Source: JAGDVO01 sp964590075 [NCBI: uncultured Aquificales bacterium] (GTDB lineage Bacteria > Thermosulfidibacterota > Thermosulfidibacteria > Thermosulfidibacterales). From it: 21,278 nucleotides of DNA. Below, in pieces: positions 14,243-21,052 of the stretch (its first letter is position 1; each line of letters starts with the position of its first letter). The notes under the pieces are model-generated. The model was not told where the DNA came from, searched no databases, and was given only the letters and a program-made list of their open reading frames with translations. The stretch covers positions 1 to 21,278 of the forward strand of contig CAZPXS010000011.1 in assembly GCA_964590075.1 (NCBI GenBank). Reading direction: 5' to 3'. The translations under genes and the position numbers were made by a program.

Positions 14243-14342
14243 TAAGCTTATTTTTAGCAAAGGTATGAAAAGGGTAAATCCATCTTAATTAATTTTTCAC
14301 TTGGCGCATGTGTCTTGCAAATATATGTATGCTAAAAGCTTA
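14243..14342. repeat. 100-bp segment bounded by imperfect inverted repeats
   Basis: TAAGCTTATTTTTAGC (14243-14258) and GCTAAAAGCTTA (14331-14342) are inverted copies apart from a few extra A/T bases in the left arm. The spacing is close to that of the neighbouring 96-bp pair, though the arms differ in sequence. Function unknown; possibly RNA structure downstream of the cytochrome stop at 14350. Confidence 0.3.
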
Positions 14343-14349
14343 CCTCTGC

Positions 14350-14808
14350 CTACTTTCCCTCATCAACGCTTCTTAGGTATTCAAGGATTGCCCTTGCATC
14401 CTCTTGAGATACGTTCTGAAAGGGCATCTGTGTGGGATACTCGGCTAAAAGCCCCTTTGCTATCGGGTCCTTCTGCACCATCTCAGACGGGTTTAAAATC
14501 ATGTTCATTATCCATTCGGGCTTTCTCCTCTGAGTAACGCCTTTAAGCGGGGGCCCCACATACTTCTCCTCAAGTTTATGACAAGAGGCGCATTTGGAAT
14601 CAAAGATTTCCTTCCCCTTCTTTGCAAGAACCTGGTCTATAGGCCCAAGCTTTACCTCTGTAATAGGTCCTATACCCTTATCGCTTATAGCCTCTTCCTT
14701 CTTTTCCACTGGAGCTGGTGGAGTCTCTGTCTTTGGAGCTTCTTCTGCAGGCTTTTGTTGACAAGAAAAAACAAGTGCGACTGCAATCAAGAGAAGACCT
14801 TTTTTCAT
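14350..14808 (-). CDS. Cytochrome c lipoprotein, first gene of the nos operon
   Basis: The 152-residue product has a short lipoprotein-type signal (MKKGLLLIAVALVFSC, Cys16), a Pro/Glu/Lys-rich tether of about 40 residues (PAEEAPKTETPPAPVEKKEE), and a class I cytochrome c domain with CASCH (Cys73, Cys76, His77), YVGPPLKGVTQRRKPEWIMN, and a QMPFQNVSQEDARAILEYLR ending with the Met ligand. Clade II nos operons often carry such small cytochromes as electron carriers to NosZ; a flexible tether that lets the haem domain reach membrane-anchored NosZ is a sensible reading. It is preceded by a strong promoter and an FNR-like box and separated from nosZ by a long dyad-rich gap. GGAGG precedes the ATG. 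Confidence 0.87.
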   Translation of the reverse strand: MKKGLLLIAVALVFSCQQKPAEEAPKTETPPAPVEKKEEAISDKGIGPITEVKLGPIDQVLAKKGKEIFDSKCASCHKLEEKYVGPPLKGVTQRRKPEWIMNMILNPSEMVQKDPIAKGLLAEYPTQMPFQNVSQEDARAILEYLRSVDEGK

Positions 14809-14829
14809 CTTTCTACCTCCAATTTTATC

Positions 14830-14858
14830 AGTATAAGATATAAGAGTAGCTTTGTCAA
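14830..14858 (-). promoter_or_regulatory. Strong sigma70-like promoter of the cytochrome/nos operon
   Basis: On the - strand TTGACA (14858-14853) is followed after exactly 17 bases by TATACT (14835-14830). The predicted start near 14823 leaves a short leader with GGAGG before the cytochrome ATG (14808). Confidence 0.75.
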
Positions 14859-14876
14859 GTAATAAGAAATACTTAT

Positions 14877-14890
14877 ATGATTGTAATCAT
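14877..14890. promoter_or_regulatory. FNR/CRP-family (FNR/DNR-like) operator in the divergent region
   Basis: ATGATT-GT-AATCAT is a perfect dyad containing TGAT-N4-ATCA, the core of FNR/DNR-type sites (TTGAT-N4-ATCAA). Its centre lies about 60 bases upstream of the predicted start of the cytochrome/nos transcript, the usual place of a class I activator site, and upstream of the + strand cupin/cytochrome c' pair. Control by an oxygen- or NO-sensing FNR relative is inferred. Confidence 0.55.
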
Positions 14891-14924
14891 TTACATACTT
14901 AACTTAAGACCTACATTCTAAACC

Positions 14925-15416
14925 ATGCTGGTAATACCCGAAGTAGGAAAGGGCCTTAGTTTAGATGGCATTTATTTAAGGCTTTTAAAAGATACACTTA
15001 TGCCCTCGGCGGTAGGCTATGAGAGGGTTTATATCCTTTCAAAGGGCTCGGGAAGGTACATACTGGGACAGAGGTTTGATAGGGTGGAGGCTCCTGCAGT
15101 CTTTTATGTGAAGAGGGCTGAGTTATTTGGCTTTATGTGTGAAGGCGAAGCAGAAATATATGAGATAGCCTTTGGAGGGGAAAGCCTTCAAGATGGTGAA
15201 ACCATTGATTTAAGAAGTATAGAGCATGGCAGAAGGCACCCTTTGGTGATGGAAAGGTTTTCCAAAACCGCCAAAGGCGAAGCCTTTTTCATCATAAACG
15301 ACCATGACCCATTGCCCCTTTACTTTCAAATGAGTATAGCCTTTCCCAAGAAGGTGGGATGGGAGTATGTGGCCTATGGAGGTAGCTACTGGAAGATAAA
15401 GATAAGGAGGTTGTAG
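14925..15416 (+). CDS. Cupin-like / DUF2249-domain protein
   Basis: The 163-residue product appears to have two parts. Residues 1 to about 85 look like a small beta-barrel of the cupin kind (GYERVYILSKGSGRYILG, FYVKRAELFGFMCEGEAEIY). The C-terminal half resembles DUF2249: it begins with IDLRSIEHGRRHPLVMERF and contains FFIINDHDPLPLYFQMSIA and GWEYVAYGGSYWKIKIRR. DUF2249 proteins are often found beside denitrification and NO-stress genes, but their biochemical role is not settled. No signal peptide, so cytoplasmic. No good ribosome site precedes the ATG; it may be leaderless. It is transcribed away from the nos operon and shares its control region. Confidence 0.65.
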   Translation: MLVIPEVGKGLSLDGIYLRLLKDTLMPSAVGYERVYILSKGSGRYILGQRFDRVEAPAVFYVKRAELFGFMCEGEAEIYEIAFGGESLQDGETIDLRSIEHGRRHPLVMERFSKTAKGEAFFIINDHDPLPLYFQMSIAFPKKVGWEYVAYGGSYWKIKIRRL

Positions 15417-15417
15417 T

Positions 15418-15834
15418 ATGAGAAAAGTGGGACTTGCCCTTGCTTTGAGCCTTAGCCTTGTTTTTGCCCATGAGCATATGCAAGAAAGTAATCTCACCTT
15501 TAAACAGGTGATGCAGATGGTAAATATGTCAGCTTTGAAAATGCTTCAAGGCTTTCTTTTAAACAACGATGGACTAATAGTTGAAGGAGCTAAGGAGATA
15601 GCTGATCATCCTATGCCACAGGGAGGGCCTTTAAGATACATAGACCCATCAAAGAGAGAGGAGTTTATCAGACTTATGCCTACCTTTGAAAGGCAGGTCC
15701 ATGGCGGTGCAAGGGATGTTATAAGGTTTATAAGGGAGGGTAAAAAGGATGAAGCCTTTAAGACCTACACACAGATGATACAAGGTTGTATGGCATGCCA
15801 TGAGCTTTTTAGGGATAGGATAAGGGGAAGATAA
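15418..15834 (+). CDS. Cytochrome c'/c556-like class II cytochrome
   Basis: The 138-residue product has a Sec signal (MRKVGLALALSLSLVFA), an all-helical body, and a haem motif CMACH close to the C-terminus (Cys124, Cys127, His128), the mark of class II cytochromes with a four-helix bundle. Early helix 1 is Met-rich (VMQMVNMSALKML), so either a five-coordinate cytochrome c', known for NO binding, or a six-coordinate c556 is possible. AGGAGG lies seven bases before the ATG, which follows the cupin/DUF2249 stop by one base, so the two are co-expressed. A role in NO handling next to nir/nos genes is inferred. Confidence 0.8.
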   Translation: MRKVGLALALSLSLVFAHEHMQESNLTFKQVMQMVNMSALKMLQGFLLNNDGLIVEGAKEIADHPMPQGGPLRYIDPSKREEFIRLMPTFERQVHGGARDVIRFIREGKKDEAFKTYTQMIQGCMACHELFRDRIRGR

Positions 15835-15875
15835 AATTATTTGAGACAAAAAGACAGTTATTCACAAAGATAGCT

Positions 15876-16412
15876 TTACTTAACTTTTTTAGAAGCAACT
15901 TCATCAAGCAGCTTTTCTATGCCATGTATTATCTGGATGGGCGCTGGAGGACAGCCAGGTATATAGCAATCAACGGGTATAACATTGGCAACTCCGTTTG
16001 TCACTGCATAGCTACCCTTATAAATCCCGCCGTCAATGGCGCAATCTCCACAGGCTATAACAAGCCTTGGTTCTGGCGTGGTAAGGTAGGTCTTACGTAG
16101 GGCAAGCTCCATCTGTCTGGATATGGGTCCAGTAACTATGAGGGCGTCCGCATGTCTTGGCGAGGCCACAAAGTCTATACCAAACCTTTGAATATCATAG
16201 ATGGGGTTTGTCAAAGCCGTGCATTCCCATTCGCACGCATTACATGAGCCCGCATCAACCTGGCGTATCCTTAAGGACCTTCCAAAGATGGAATGGATTT
16301 TCTTTTGCATGGATACGAGCCTTGCCTCTTCTTCTGGAGATATGCCAAAGCCTTCTGGGAAAGGAATGGTTTTCTTTTTCGTGATAAGGTTCTTAACTAT
16401 GCACTTTAGCAT
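15876..16412 (-). CDS. Small (NuoB/HyfI-like) Fe-S subunit of a group 4 hydrogenase-related complex
   Basis: The 178-residue subunit would hold the [4Fe-4S] cluster next to the large-subunit active site in group 4 hydrogenases and complex I (N2 cluster). Ligands are visible: GSCNACEWE (Cys57, Cys60), IACGDCAIDGG (Cys123) and IPGCPPAP (Cys153). The CNACE form is that of Hyf/Hyc/Mbh/Ehr small subunits and not the CCxxE of true complex I. I chose the ATG at 16412 because AGGAGG lies 8 bases upstream; a longer frame to 16436 overlaps the preceding gene. It is the last gene of this run here: no HyfH/NuoI-type ferredoxin subunit follows. Confidence 0.85.
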   Translation of the reverse strand: MLKCIVKNLITKKKTIPFPEGFGISPEEEARLVSMQKKIHSIFGRSLRIRQVDAGSCNACEWECTALTNPIYDIQRFGIDFVASPRHADALIVTGPISRQMELALRKTYLTTPEPRLVIACGDCAIDGGIYKGSYAVTNGVANVIPVDCYIPGCPPAPIQIIHGIEKLLDEVASKKVK

Positions 16413-16425
16413 CTTACTTACCTCC

Positions 16426-17355
16426 TTACATATCACATCCAGAATAGCTTAGATTGAAGCTTTTGTTGCATAGGGGAAAGTCTGGCACTATGTTGCCATG
16501 CACCGCAAAGGGCAAAGCTGGCCAATTGCAGTAGGATGGCGACCTTACCTTTACCCTAAAGGGCTTATAATCCTTACCAGACATAACCCAATAAAAGACA
16601 GAACCCCTTGGCGTCTCTGTATACCCCAGCGCACTGGCATATTCTGGTATTTCCTTTACCTCAACGGTAAGCTCCCCTTCATACCTGCCTTCCAGTATGG
16701 TCCTTATAATGGACATGGAAGTCTCTGCCTCTTTTGCCCTAACCATCATCCTTGCAAAAACATCTCCCTTCTGCATGGTATGAACTCTAAGGTTGAGCCT
16801 ATCATACAAAAGGTGCGGATGGGCCCTTCTTATATCGTCGTTTATACCAGAAGCTCTCGCTACCACACCCGTAACTCCCAGCCTTTGTGCTATATCCTTA
16901 GAAAGCTTGCCCGTGTTTTCAAGCCTTTCTATGTGGGATACACTTCCCAAAAGCATATCCATAAGCTCTTCATACTCCTTTGAAACCACATCAAGAGTTG
17001 ATAGAATATCCTCCCACTGCAATAATACATCCCTACTAACACCACCTATAAGGTTTATACCCCTAAGATACCTGCTTCCGGTGAGCCTTTGGTTGAGTTG
17101 CATTAACCTTTCTTTTATTATTGCCCCCTTGGCATAGCCTACGGCAAGGCCTGTTCCAGCACACATATTGCCAATATCGCCTATGTGGTTGTATAGTCTT
17201 TCAAGCTCAATAAGAAGAGTCCTTATAGCCTTTGCCTTCTGGCTTATTTCAACGCCAGCCATCCTCTCAACGGCCATGCAGTAAGCCGCCGAGTGAGAAA
17301 AGGATGATACGCCAGAGACCCTTTCGGCAAGCTTTACACCATCAAAAAAGCTCAT
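16426..17355 (-). CDS. C-terminal part of the NuoD/HyfG-like large subunit, Ni-site cysteines absent
   Basis: This is the bulk of a group 4 hydrogenase-like large subunit: LIELERLYNHIGDIGNM, LNQRLTGSRYLRGIN, GVVARASGINDDIRRAHPH and PLCNKSFNLSYSGCDM. Ni-binding motif L1, RxCGxCxxxH in hydrogenases, reads RVSGVSSFSH (Ser14, Ser17, His21), and the C-terminal CxxC is missing, so no NiFe site can form; this suits Ehr complexes. The annotated ATG (17355) is not the true beginning: the frame is open upstream to 17422 and reads LEARLFYTHKGIEKHFES, a conserved stretch of the large subunit, with no start codon. It joins the end of the preceding ORF across an 8-T run, so this is the second piece of one HyfG-like gene. 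Confidence 0.85.
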   Translation of the reverse strand: MSFFDGVKLAERVSGVSSFSHSAAYCMAVERMAGVEISQKAKAIRTLLIELERLYNHIGDIGNMCAGTGLAVGYAKGAIIKERLMQLNQRLTGSRYLRGINLIGGVSRDVLLQWEDILSTLDVVSKEYEELMDMLLGSVSHIERLENTGKLSKDIAQRLGVTGVVARASGINDDIRRAHPHLLYDRLNLRVHTMQKGDVFARMMVRAKEAETSMSIIRTILEGRYEGELTVEVKEIPEYASALGYTETPRGSVFYWVMSGKDYKPFRVKVRSPSYCNWPALPFAVHGNIVPDFPLCNKSFNLSYSGCDM

Positions 17356-17404
17356 AGACTCAAAATGCTTTTCTATACCCTTATGGGTATAAAAGAGCCT
17401 TGCT

Positions 17405-17992
17405 TCAAGGAAAAAAAATCACCTCGCCAACCACACTAAACCTAAAATGCCCTGGTTCAATAATACCAGCATGCACAGGCCCAACTGGTATTTCATGTAT
17501 ACCTTCTCCCTCAACTTCCAAAAATTTATAAGGAACTTTTTGTTTTATGCCTTCTCCCCATTCCCTTAAATCTTCCTCCGATATGGTCCAATCCTTTCTT
17601 AAAGGATAGGAGTTTTCTGGAAATGAATCATGGAATATTAGCCTTCTTGGGTCTGGATGGCCTTCTGGCACAAGGCCAAACATATCCCTTATCTCCCGCT
17701 CATACCAATGGGCTGCTGGTATATCCTTTGTTATGGATGGAAAGGTCAGGTCTTCTTTTAGAGTTATAAAGATAATAAAGAACCTATCCATACCAGGGAT
17801 GGAAAACACAGTGTAAACTCTAAAAGCACCATCCTTTTGCCTTTCATCGGTTGCAAACATAAGCCTTAAAAGAGCCTTCTTTTTGTTGTAAAGGTATAAA
17901 CATGCTTCCCTAAAATCTTCCTTTTTAACCTCCAAATAAAGCTCATTGAGATATTCTCTCTTTCCTATAGCCTTTTGCATTAGCCATTCCAT
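17405..17992 (-). CDS. N-terminal (NuoC-like plus start of NuoD-like) part of the HyfG-like large subunit
   Basis: The ORF encodes a NuoC/30-kDa-type domain (AAHWYEREIRDMFGLVPEGH, DPRRLIFHDSFPENSYPLRK) followed by the first stretch of the NuoD-type domain (EIPVGPVHAGIIEPGHFRFS, VVGEVIFF), then stops at TGA just after an 8-T run. In HycE/HyfG the same order occurs in one chain and the text continues directly into E-x-R-L-F-Y-x-H-x-G, which is found here in the next frame. I chose the ATG at 17992 (MEWLMQKA), which overlaps the hyfF-like stop as TGATG, like other junctions here; a longer frame goes to 18019. One T fewer in the run gives a single chain of about 530 residues. Confidence 0.85.
   Translation of the reverse strand: MEWLMQKAIGKREYLNELYLEVKKEDFREACLYLYNKKKALLRLMFATDERQKDGAFRVYTVFSIPGMDRFFIIFITLKEDLTFPSITKDIPAAHWYEREIRDMFGLVPEGHPDPRRLIFHDSFPENSYPLRKDWTISEEDLREWGEGIKQKVPYKFLEVEGEGIHEIPVGPVHAGIIEPGHFRFSVVGEVIFFP
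17411..17418 (-). other. Eight-T homopolymer splitting the HyfG-like gene
   Basis: The coding strand reads GTG ATT TTT TTT CCT TGA. With seven Ts it reads GTG ATT TTT TTC CTT GAA GCA and joins GEVIFF to LEARLFYTHKG, which aligns without gaps to the same stretch of HycE-type subunits as I recall them. Candidate transcriptional slippage site, or a homopolymer length error. Confidence 0.7.
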
Positions 17993-19455
17993 CACTTTAC
18001 CCCCATGGTATATATACATGACCTTATGGCACTGTCTAAGAAGTCTGGCACCTTAAAGCCAAGTAGTATAATAAGCAATGCCATAAGCACCATAACAAAA
18101 TCGGAAGCCACGCTTACCTTTTCCAAGCTCCTTGACCTCTCTGCCGAACCTTGACCGAAGAGCATCCTTCCAAAAGCAGAAAGCATTCCATAGAACACTA
18201 TTACAAGGAAGAACAAAAATAAGGCCACAACCCACCATAAGCCATTAAGAGCTGCTGCTTTCAAGATTGTAAACTCACTTATAAACAGGTTGAAAGGTGG
18301 GCTACCAAACAACGAAAGCACGCCTATAAAGGTAAGAGTCCCAAGCAATGGAAGTGTTGAAAGCACCCCTCTTACCTTTTCTATCTTTGTGGAGCCATAG
18401 TATGCCTGAATCCTACCCGCCGTCAAAAACATAAGGGGCTTTGCAAGGGCATGGTTTAGAATGTGTAGCAAGGCGCCGTATAAGCCTATAGGGCCACCTA
18501 TGCCTATGCCAAGGGCTATGATACCCATATGTTCAATACTGCTATAGGCAAGAAGCCTCTTGTAGTTTTCTTGCACCAGTATAAAGAGGGCAGATATGCC
18601 TACGGAGAGAATGCCAAAGATTATAAGCAGGTTGCTTACAAAGGCCTTACCCGTTGATGGTTCAACTATGGCTATAAACCTTATAATGCCATAAAAGGCT
18701 GTATTTAAAAGTATTCCAGAGAGTAGTGCGCTTATGGGGCTTGGCGCTTCGCTGTGGGCGTCTGGAAGCCAGTTGTGAAGAGGAGCCAAGCCAGCCTTTG
18801 TTCCATAGCCAACAAGGACAAATATAAAGGCAAGCTTCATGGTTAGAGGATTTAACATGGGGGCAATCTGTATAAGGTCTGTCCAGTTAAGCATGCCTTT
18901 GGATACGCCAGTGGCCGTAGATGCATAGTAAGTTATGAATATTCCAAGTAGGGCGAAGGCAAGGCCAACCGTGCAGAGTATTATGTATTTCCACGCTGCC
19001 TCAATGGCCATGGGCCTTTTCTTATACCCAAGGCCTATAAGTATGGCTGAGACTATGGTGGTTGCCTCAATGGCTATCCACATCAAAGCAAGGTTATTTG
19101 ATACAACCACTAAAAGCATGGTAAAGATAAACAGATGGAGTAAGGAGTAGTATATCCTTATACCTTCTTCGTTTATTAGGCCCACATGGAACTCATGGTC
19201 TATGTAGTGGATGGAATAGATGGAAGATACAAGGCCAAGAAAGACAACAAGGGAGGCTATATAGGCCGAAAAGGCGTCCATGTAGAAAAGGCCCCAAAGC
19301 TCCAAAGGTTTGTTAAAGGCTTTGACTATGGGAAAGGCTGAGAACACGGAAAGGAAAATGGCACCCACAAGGCTCACATAACCCGTTAGGCTACGGCCTT
19401 TTAGAATGTAGCAGGCCAGAGCTGTGATAATGGGAGTTAGTAGCATCCAAAGCAT
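17992..19455 (-). CDS. HyfF-like antiporter-type membrane subunit (NuoN/M/L family)
   Basis: This 487-residue protein is a proton-translocating, Mrp-antiporter-like subunit of group 4 hydrogenase-type complexes, with about 14 membrane spans. Hallmarks are the broken-helix region LAPLHNWLPDAHSEAPSPIS with following ALLSGILLNTAFYGIIRF, LLAYSSIEHMGIIALGIGIG, LLHILNHALAKPLMFLTAGR and FGSPPFNLFISEFTIL. Length and the PLHNWLPDAHSEAPSPISA text match HyfF more closely than NuoN. It lies 4 bases after the HyfE-like gene and overlaps the HyfG-like start. Confidence 0.87.
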   Translation of the reverse strand: MLWMLLTPIITALACYILKGRSLTGYVSLVGAIFLSVFSAFPIVKAFNKPLELWGLFYMDAFSAYIASLVVFLGLVSSIYSIHYIDHEFHVGLINEEGIRIYYSLLHLFIFTMLLVVVSNNLALMWIAIEATTIVSAILIGLGYKKRPMAIEAAWKYIILCTVGLAFALLGIFITYYASTATGVSKGMLNWTDLIQIAPMLNPLTMKLAFIFVLVGYGTKAGLAPLHNWLPDAHSEAPSPISALLSGILLNTAFYGIIRFIAIVEPSTGKAFVSNLLIIFGILSVGISALFILVQENYKRLLAYSSIEHMGIIALGIGIGGPIGLYGALLHILNHALAKPLMFLTAGRIQAYYGSTKIEKVRGVLSTLPLLGTLTFIGVLSLFGSPPFNLFISEFTILKAAALNGLWWVVALFLFFLVIVFYGMLSAFGRMLFGQGSAERSRSLEKVSVASDFVMVLMALLIILLGFKVPDFLDSAIRSCIYTMGVK

Positions 19456-19459
19456 CTTT

Positions 19460-20119
19460 CTACCCCTTTAAAATGCTTAGTTTATCAAGGTCTGTGGAGG
19501 CAAAGGCCCTCTTTATCTGGATGGTGAATATGCCCAGTATTATTACACCCATAAGCATGTCAAAAAGCACACCCAGTTCAATTATGGCAGGCATACCATG
19601 AGTAAGAGAAAAACCTATAAGGAACAGACCATTTTCCATAAAGAGTAGGCCTAACACCTGCGTTATAGCCTTCCTTCTTGTTATCATGATAAAAAGCCCT
19701 ATAAGCATAACCGCAATGGATATTTGAAGGGCCATGCTTGAAAAACCAGCAACAAAGATACCCTTTTTAAGGGCTACATAAACAACCCCCACGAGCAAAC
19801 CCGAAATTGTCAACGAAAGGGTGTTGCTGATGTATGGTTCAACGTCATGCGTAACCTTCATACGTCTTACTATACTCTTCAAAAAGAGAGGGATAACTAT
19901 TCCTTTACTAAAAAGGGTAATAAGGGAGGCTAAATAAAGATGGTTATCTTCTGCCACTATGGCAACCGCCGCTATCAACATAGAAAGGAGCCACGAGTTA
20001 TATGTATAAGCCTTTATACAGGATTCAAGCCTTTTGAGGGCGTTCATGGCTATGGCCGTGAGAAGTATGCCCATGGATAGGAAATCAATAAGGGAGTATG
20101 TTTGAATCCATTCCTTCAT
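19460..20119 (-). CDS. HyfE-like membrane subunit (NuoK-related)
   Basis: The 219-residue, seven- or eight-span protein matches HyfE in length and place (between HyfC and HyfF). Its C-terminal half has NuoK-like features: FMITRRKAITQVLGLLFMEN and GLFLIGFSLTHGMPAIIELG, where the Glu residues within membrane spans correspond to the proton-path residues of NuoK. The middle, KGIVIPLFLKSIVRRM, is also common in HyfE. AGGAGGT precedes the ATG; the gene follows the HyfC-like stop by 13 bases. Confidence 0.83.
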   Translation of the reverse strand: MKEWIQTYSLIDFLSMGILLTAIAMNALKRLESCIKAYTYNSWLLSMLIAAVAIVAEDNHLYLASLITLFSKGIVIPLFLKSIVRRMKVTHDVEPYISNTLSLTISGLLVGVVYVALKKGIFVAGFSSMALQISIAVMLIGLFIMITRRKAITQVLGLLFMENGLFLIGFSLTHGMPAIIELGVLFDMLMGVIILGIFTIQIKRAFASTDLDKLSILKG

Positions 20120-20132
20120 ACCTTACCTCCTA

Positions 20133-21050
20133 TCATTTACCCATCATCACATAGCTCAAAAGGGAAAGCAAAGCAAGAACAAAGGCACCGCCCAAAAGGG
20201 ATGGTAGCTGGAAAAACCTCATCTTTGCCCTTGTAGACTCAATAAAAGCCATCATAAAGGCTATAAAAACTATCTTTAAAAGGTATATTGCTGTAGAAGT
20301 TGCAAGGCTGGCAATGTCTGTGGAGTTTGCAATCCCCACTGGGAAGAATATATCAATGGCAATGGTAAACAGTAGCATCTGTTTTATGTAATGCGCCCAT
20401 TCCATAAGGGCTAAGTATCTTCCAGAATACTCAAGAAGCATACCCTCATGGATCATGGTTAGTTCAAGGTGTGTGTCTGGATTATCTACGGGAATCCTGC
20501 CTGTTTCTGCGATTATTGCAACTATAAAGGCGGAAAGGGCAAGGATGTGAGATGGCGTGTAAAGGGAAACACTTGAATTTACTATGTTTGATAGGTTTGT
20601 AGAGCCAGCGGATATGGCGGCAGTAAAAAGGCTAAGCATCATAGCTGGTTCAACGAGTATAGCCACTGTCATCTCCCTACTGCTACCTTCACCGCCAAAG
20701 GCTGTGCCAGCATCAAGCCCCGCAAGAGCCATAAAAAACCTTCCAAGGGCAAGTATATAGATAAGGGCGATAATATCGGCCATATTACCAAAAAGGACCT
20801 TGTCCGTTATAACTGGCACCATCATGGTTGCCACAAGGGTTGAGGAGAAAACAATGTAGGGCGTTACTCTAAAGATCCAAGATGAAATATTGGAAATAAC
20901 CAATTCCTTTTTAAAAAGCCTTATAAGGTCGTAGTAAGGTTGAAAAATACCAGGCCCCTGCCTTCCTTGCATGTTTGCCTTGAACTTTTTGATGATTCCA
21001 TTAACAAGTGGCGCAAAAATTATAATTATCAAAAACTGAAAATATTCCAT
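20133..21050 (-). CDS. HyfC-like membrane subunit (NuoH family)
   Basis: The 305-residue protein is the NuoH-type membrane subunit that links the peripheral arm to the antiporter modules. It contains QGRQGPGIFQPYYDLIRLF, the conserved cytoplasmic loop near the quinone/cluster interface, then GGEGSSREMTVAILVEPAMM, AETGRIPVDNPDTHLELTMI and HEGMLLEYSGRYLALMEWA. About eight membrane spans. It follows the HyfB-like stop by two bases. Confidence 0.88.
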   Translation of the reverse strand: MEYFQFLIIIIFAPLVNGIIKKFKANMQGRQGPGIFQPYYDLIRLFKKELVISNISSWIFRVTPYIVFSSTLVATMMVPVITDKVLFGNMADIIALIYILALGRFFMALAGLDAGTAFGGEGSSREMTVAILVEPAMMLSLFTAAISAGSTNLSNIVNSSVSLYTPSHILALSAFIVAIIAETGRIPVDNPDTHLELTMIHEGMLLEYSGRYLALMEWAHYIKQMLLFTIAIDIFFPVGIANSTDIASLATSTAIYLLKIVFIAFMMAFIESTRAKMRFFQLPSLLGGAFVLALLSLLSYVMMGK

Positions 21051-21052
21051 CT

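Larger units (their letters stand above)
13941..14349. other. 409-nt gene-free region upstream of nosZ, rich in dyads
   Basis: No open frame of any conviction lies here. The region is more AT-rich than the flanking genes and holds several inverted repeats: an 18-bp near-palindrome (13983-14000), ACAAAACT/AGTTTTGT (14030-14055), ATCAA-N5-TTGAT (14069-14083), GATGAA-AA-TTCATC (14081-14094), and two pairs with arms about 70 bases apart (14118-14213 and 14243-14342). It may be a long nosZ leader, a promoter region or the site of a small RNA. Confidence 0.5.

Noticed and set aside
15835-15875. Terminator between the convergent cytochrome c' and HyfI-like genes
   Set aside because: Only a 4-bp stem can be drawn; no credible hairpin with T-tract on either strand.
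16498-17137. Two long + strand open frames opposite the HyfG-like gene
   Set aside because: Shadows of the large-subunit coding sequence; no start signals or domain features.
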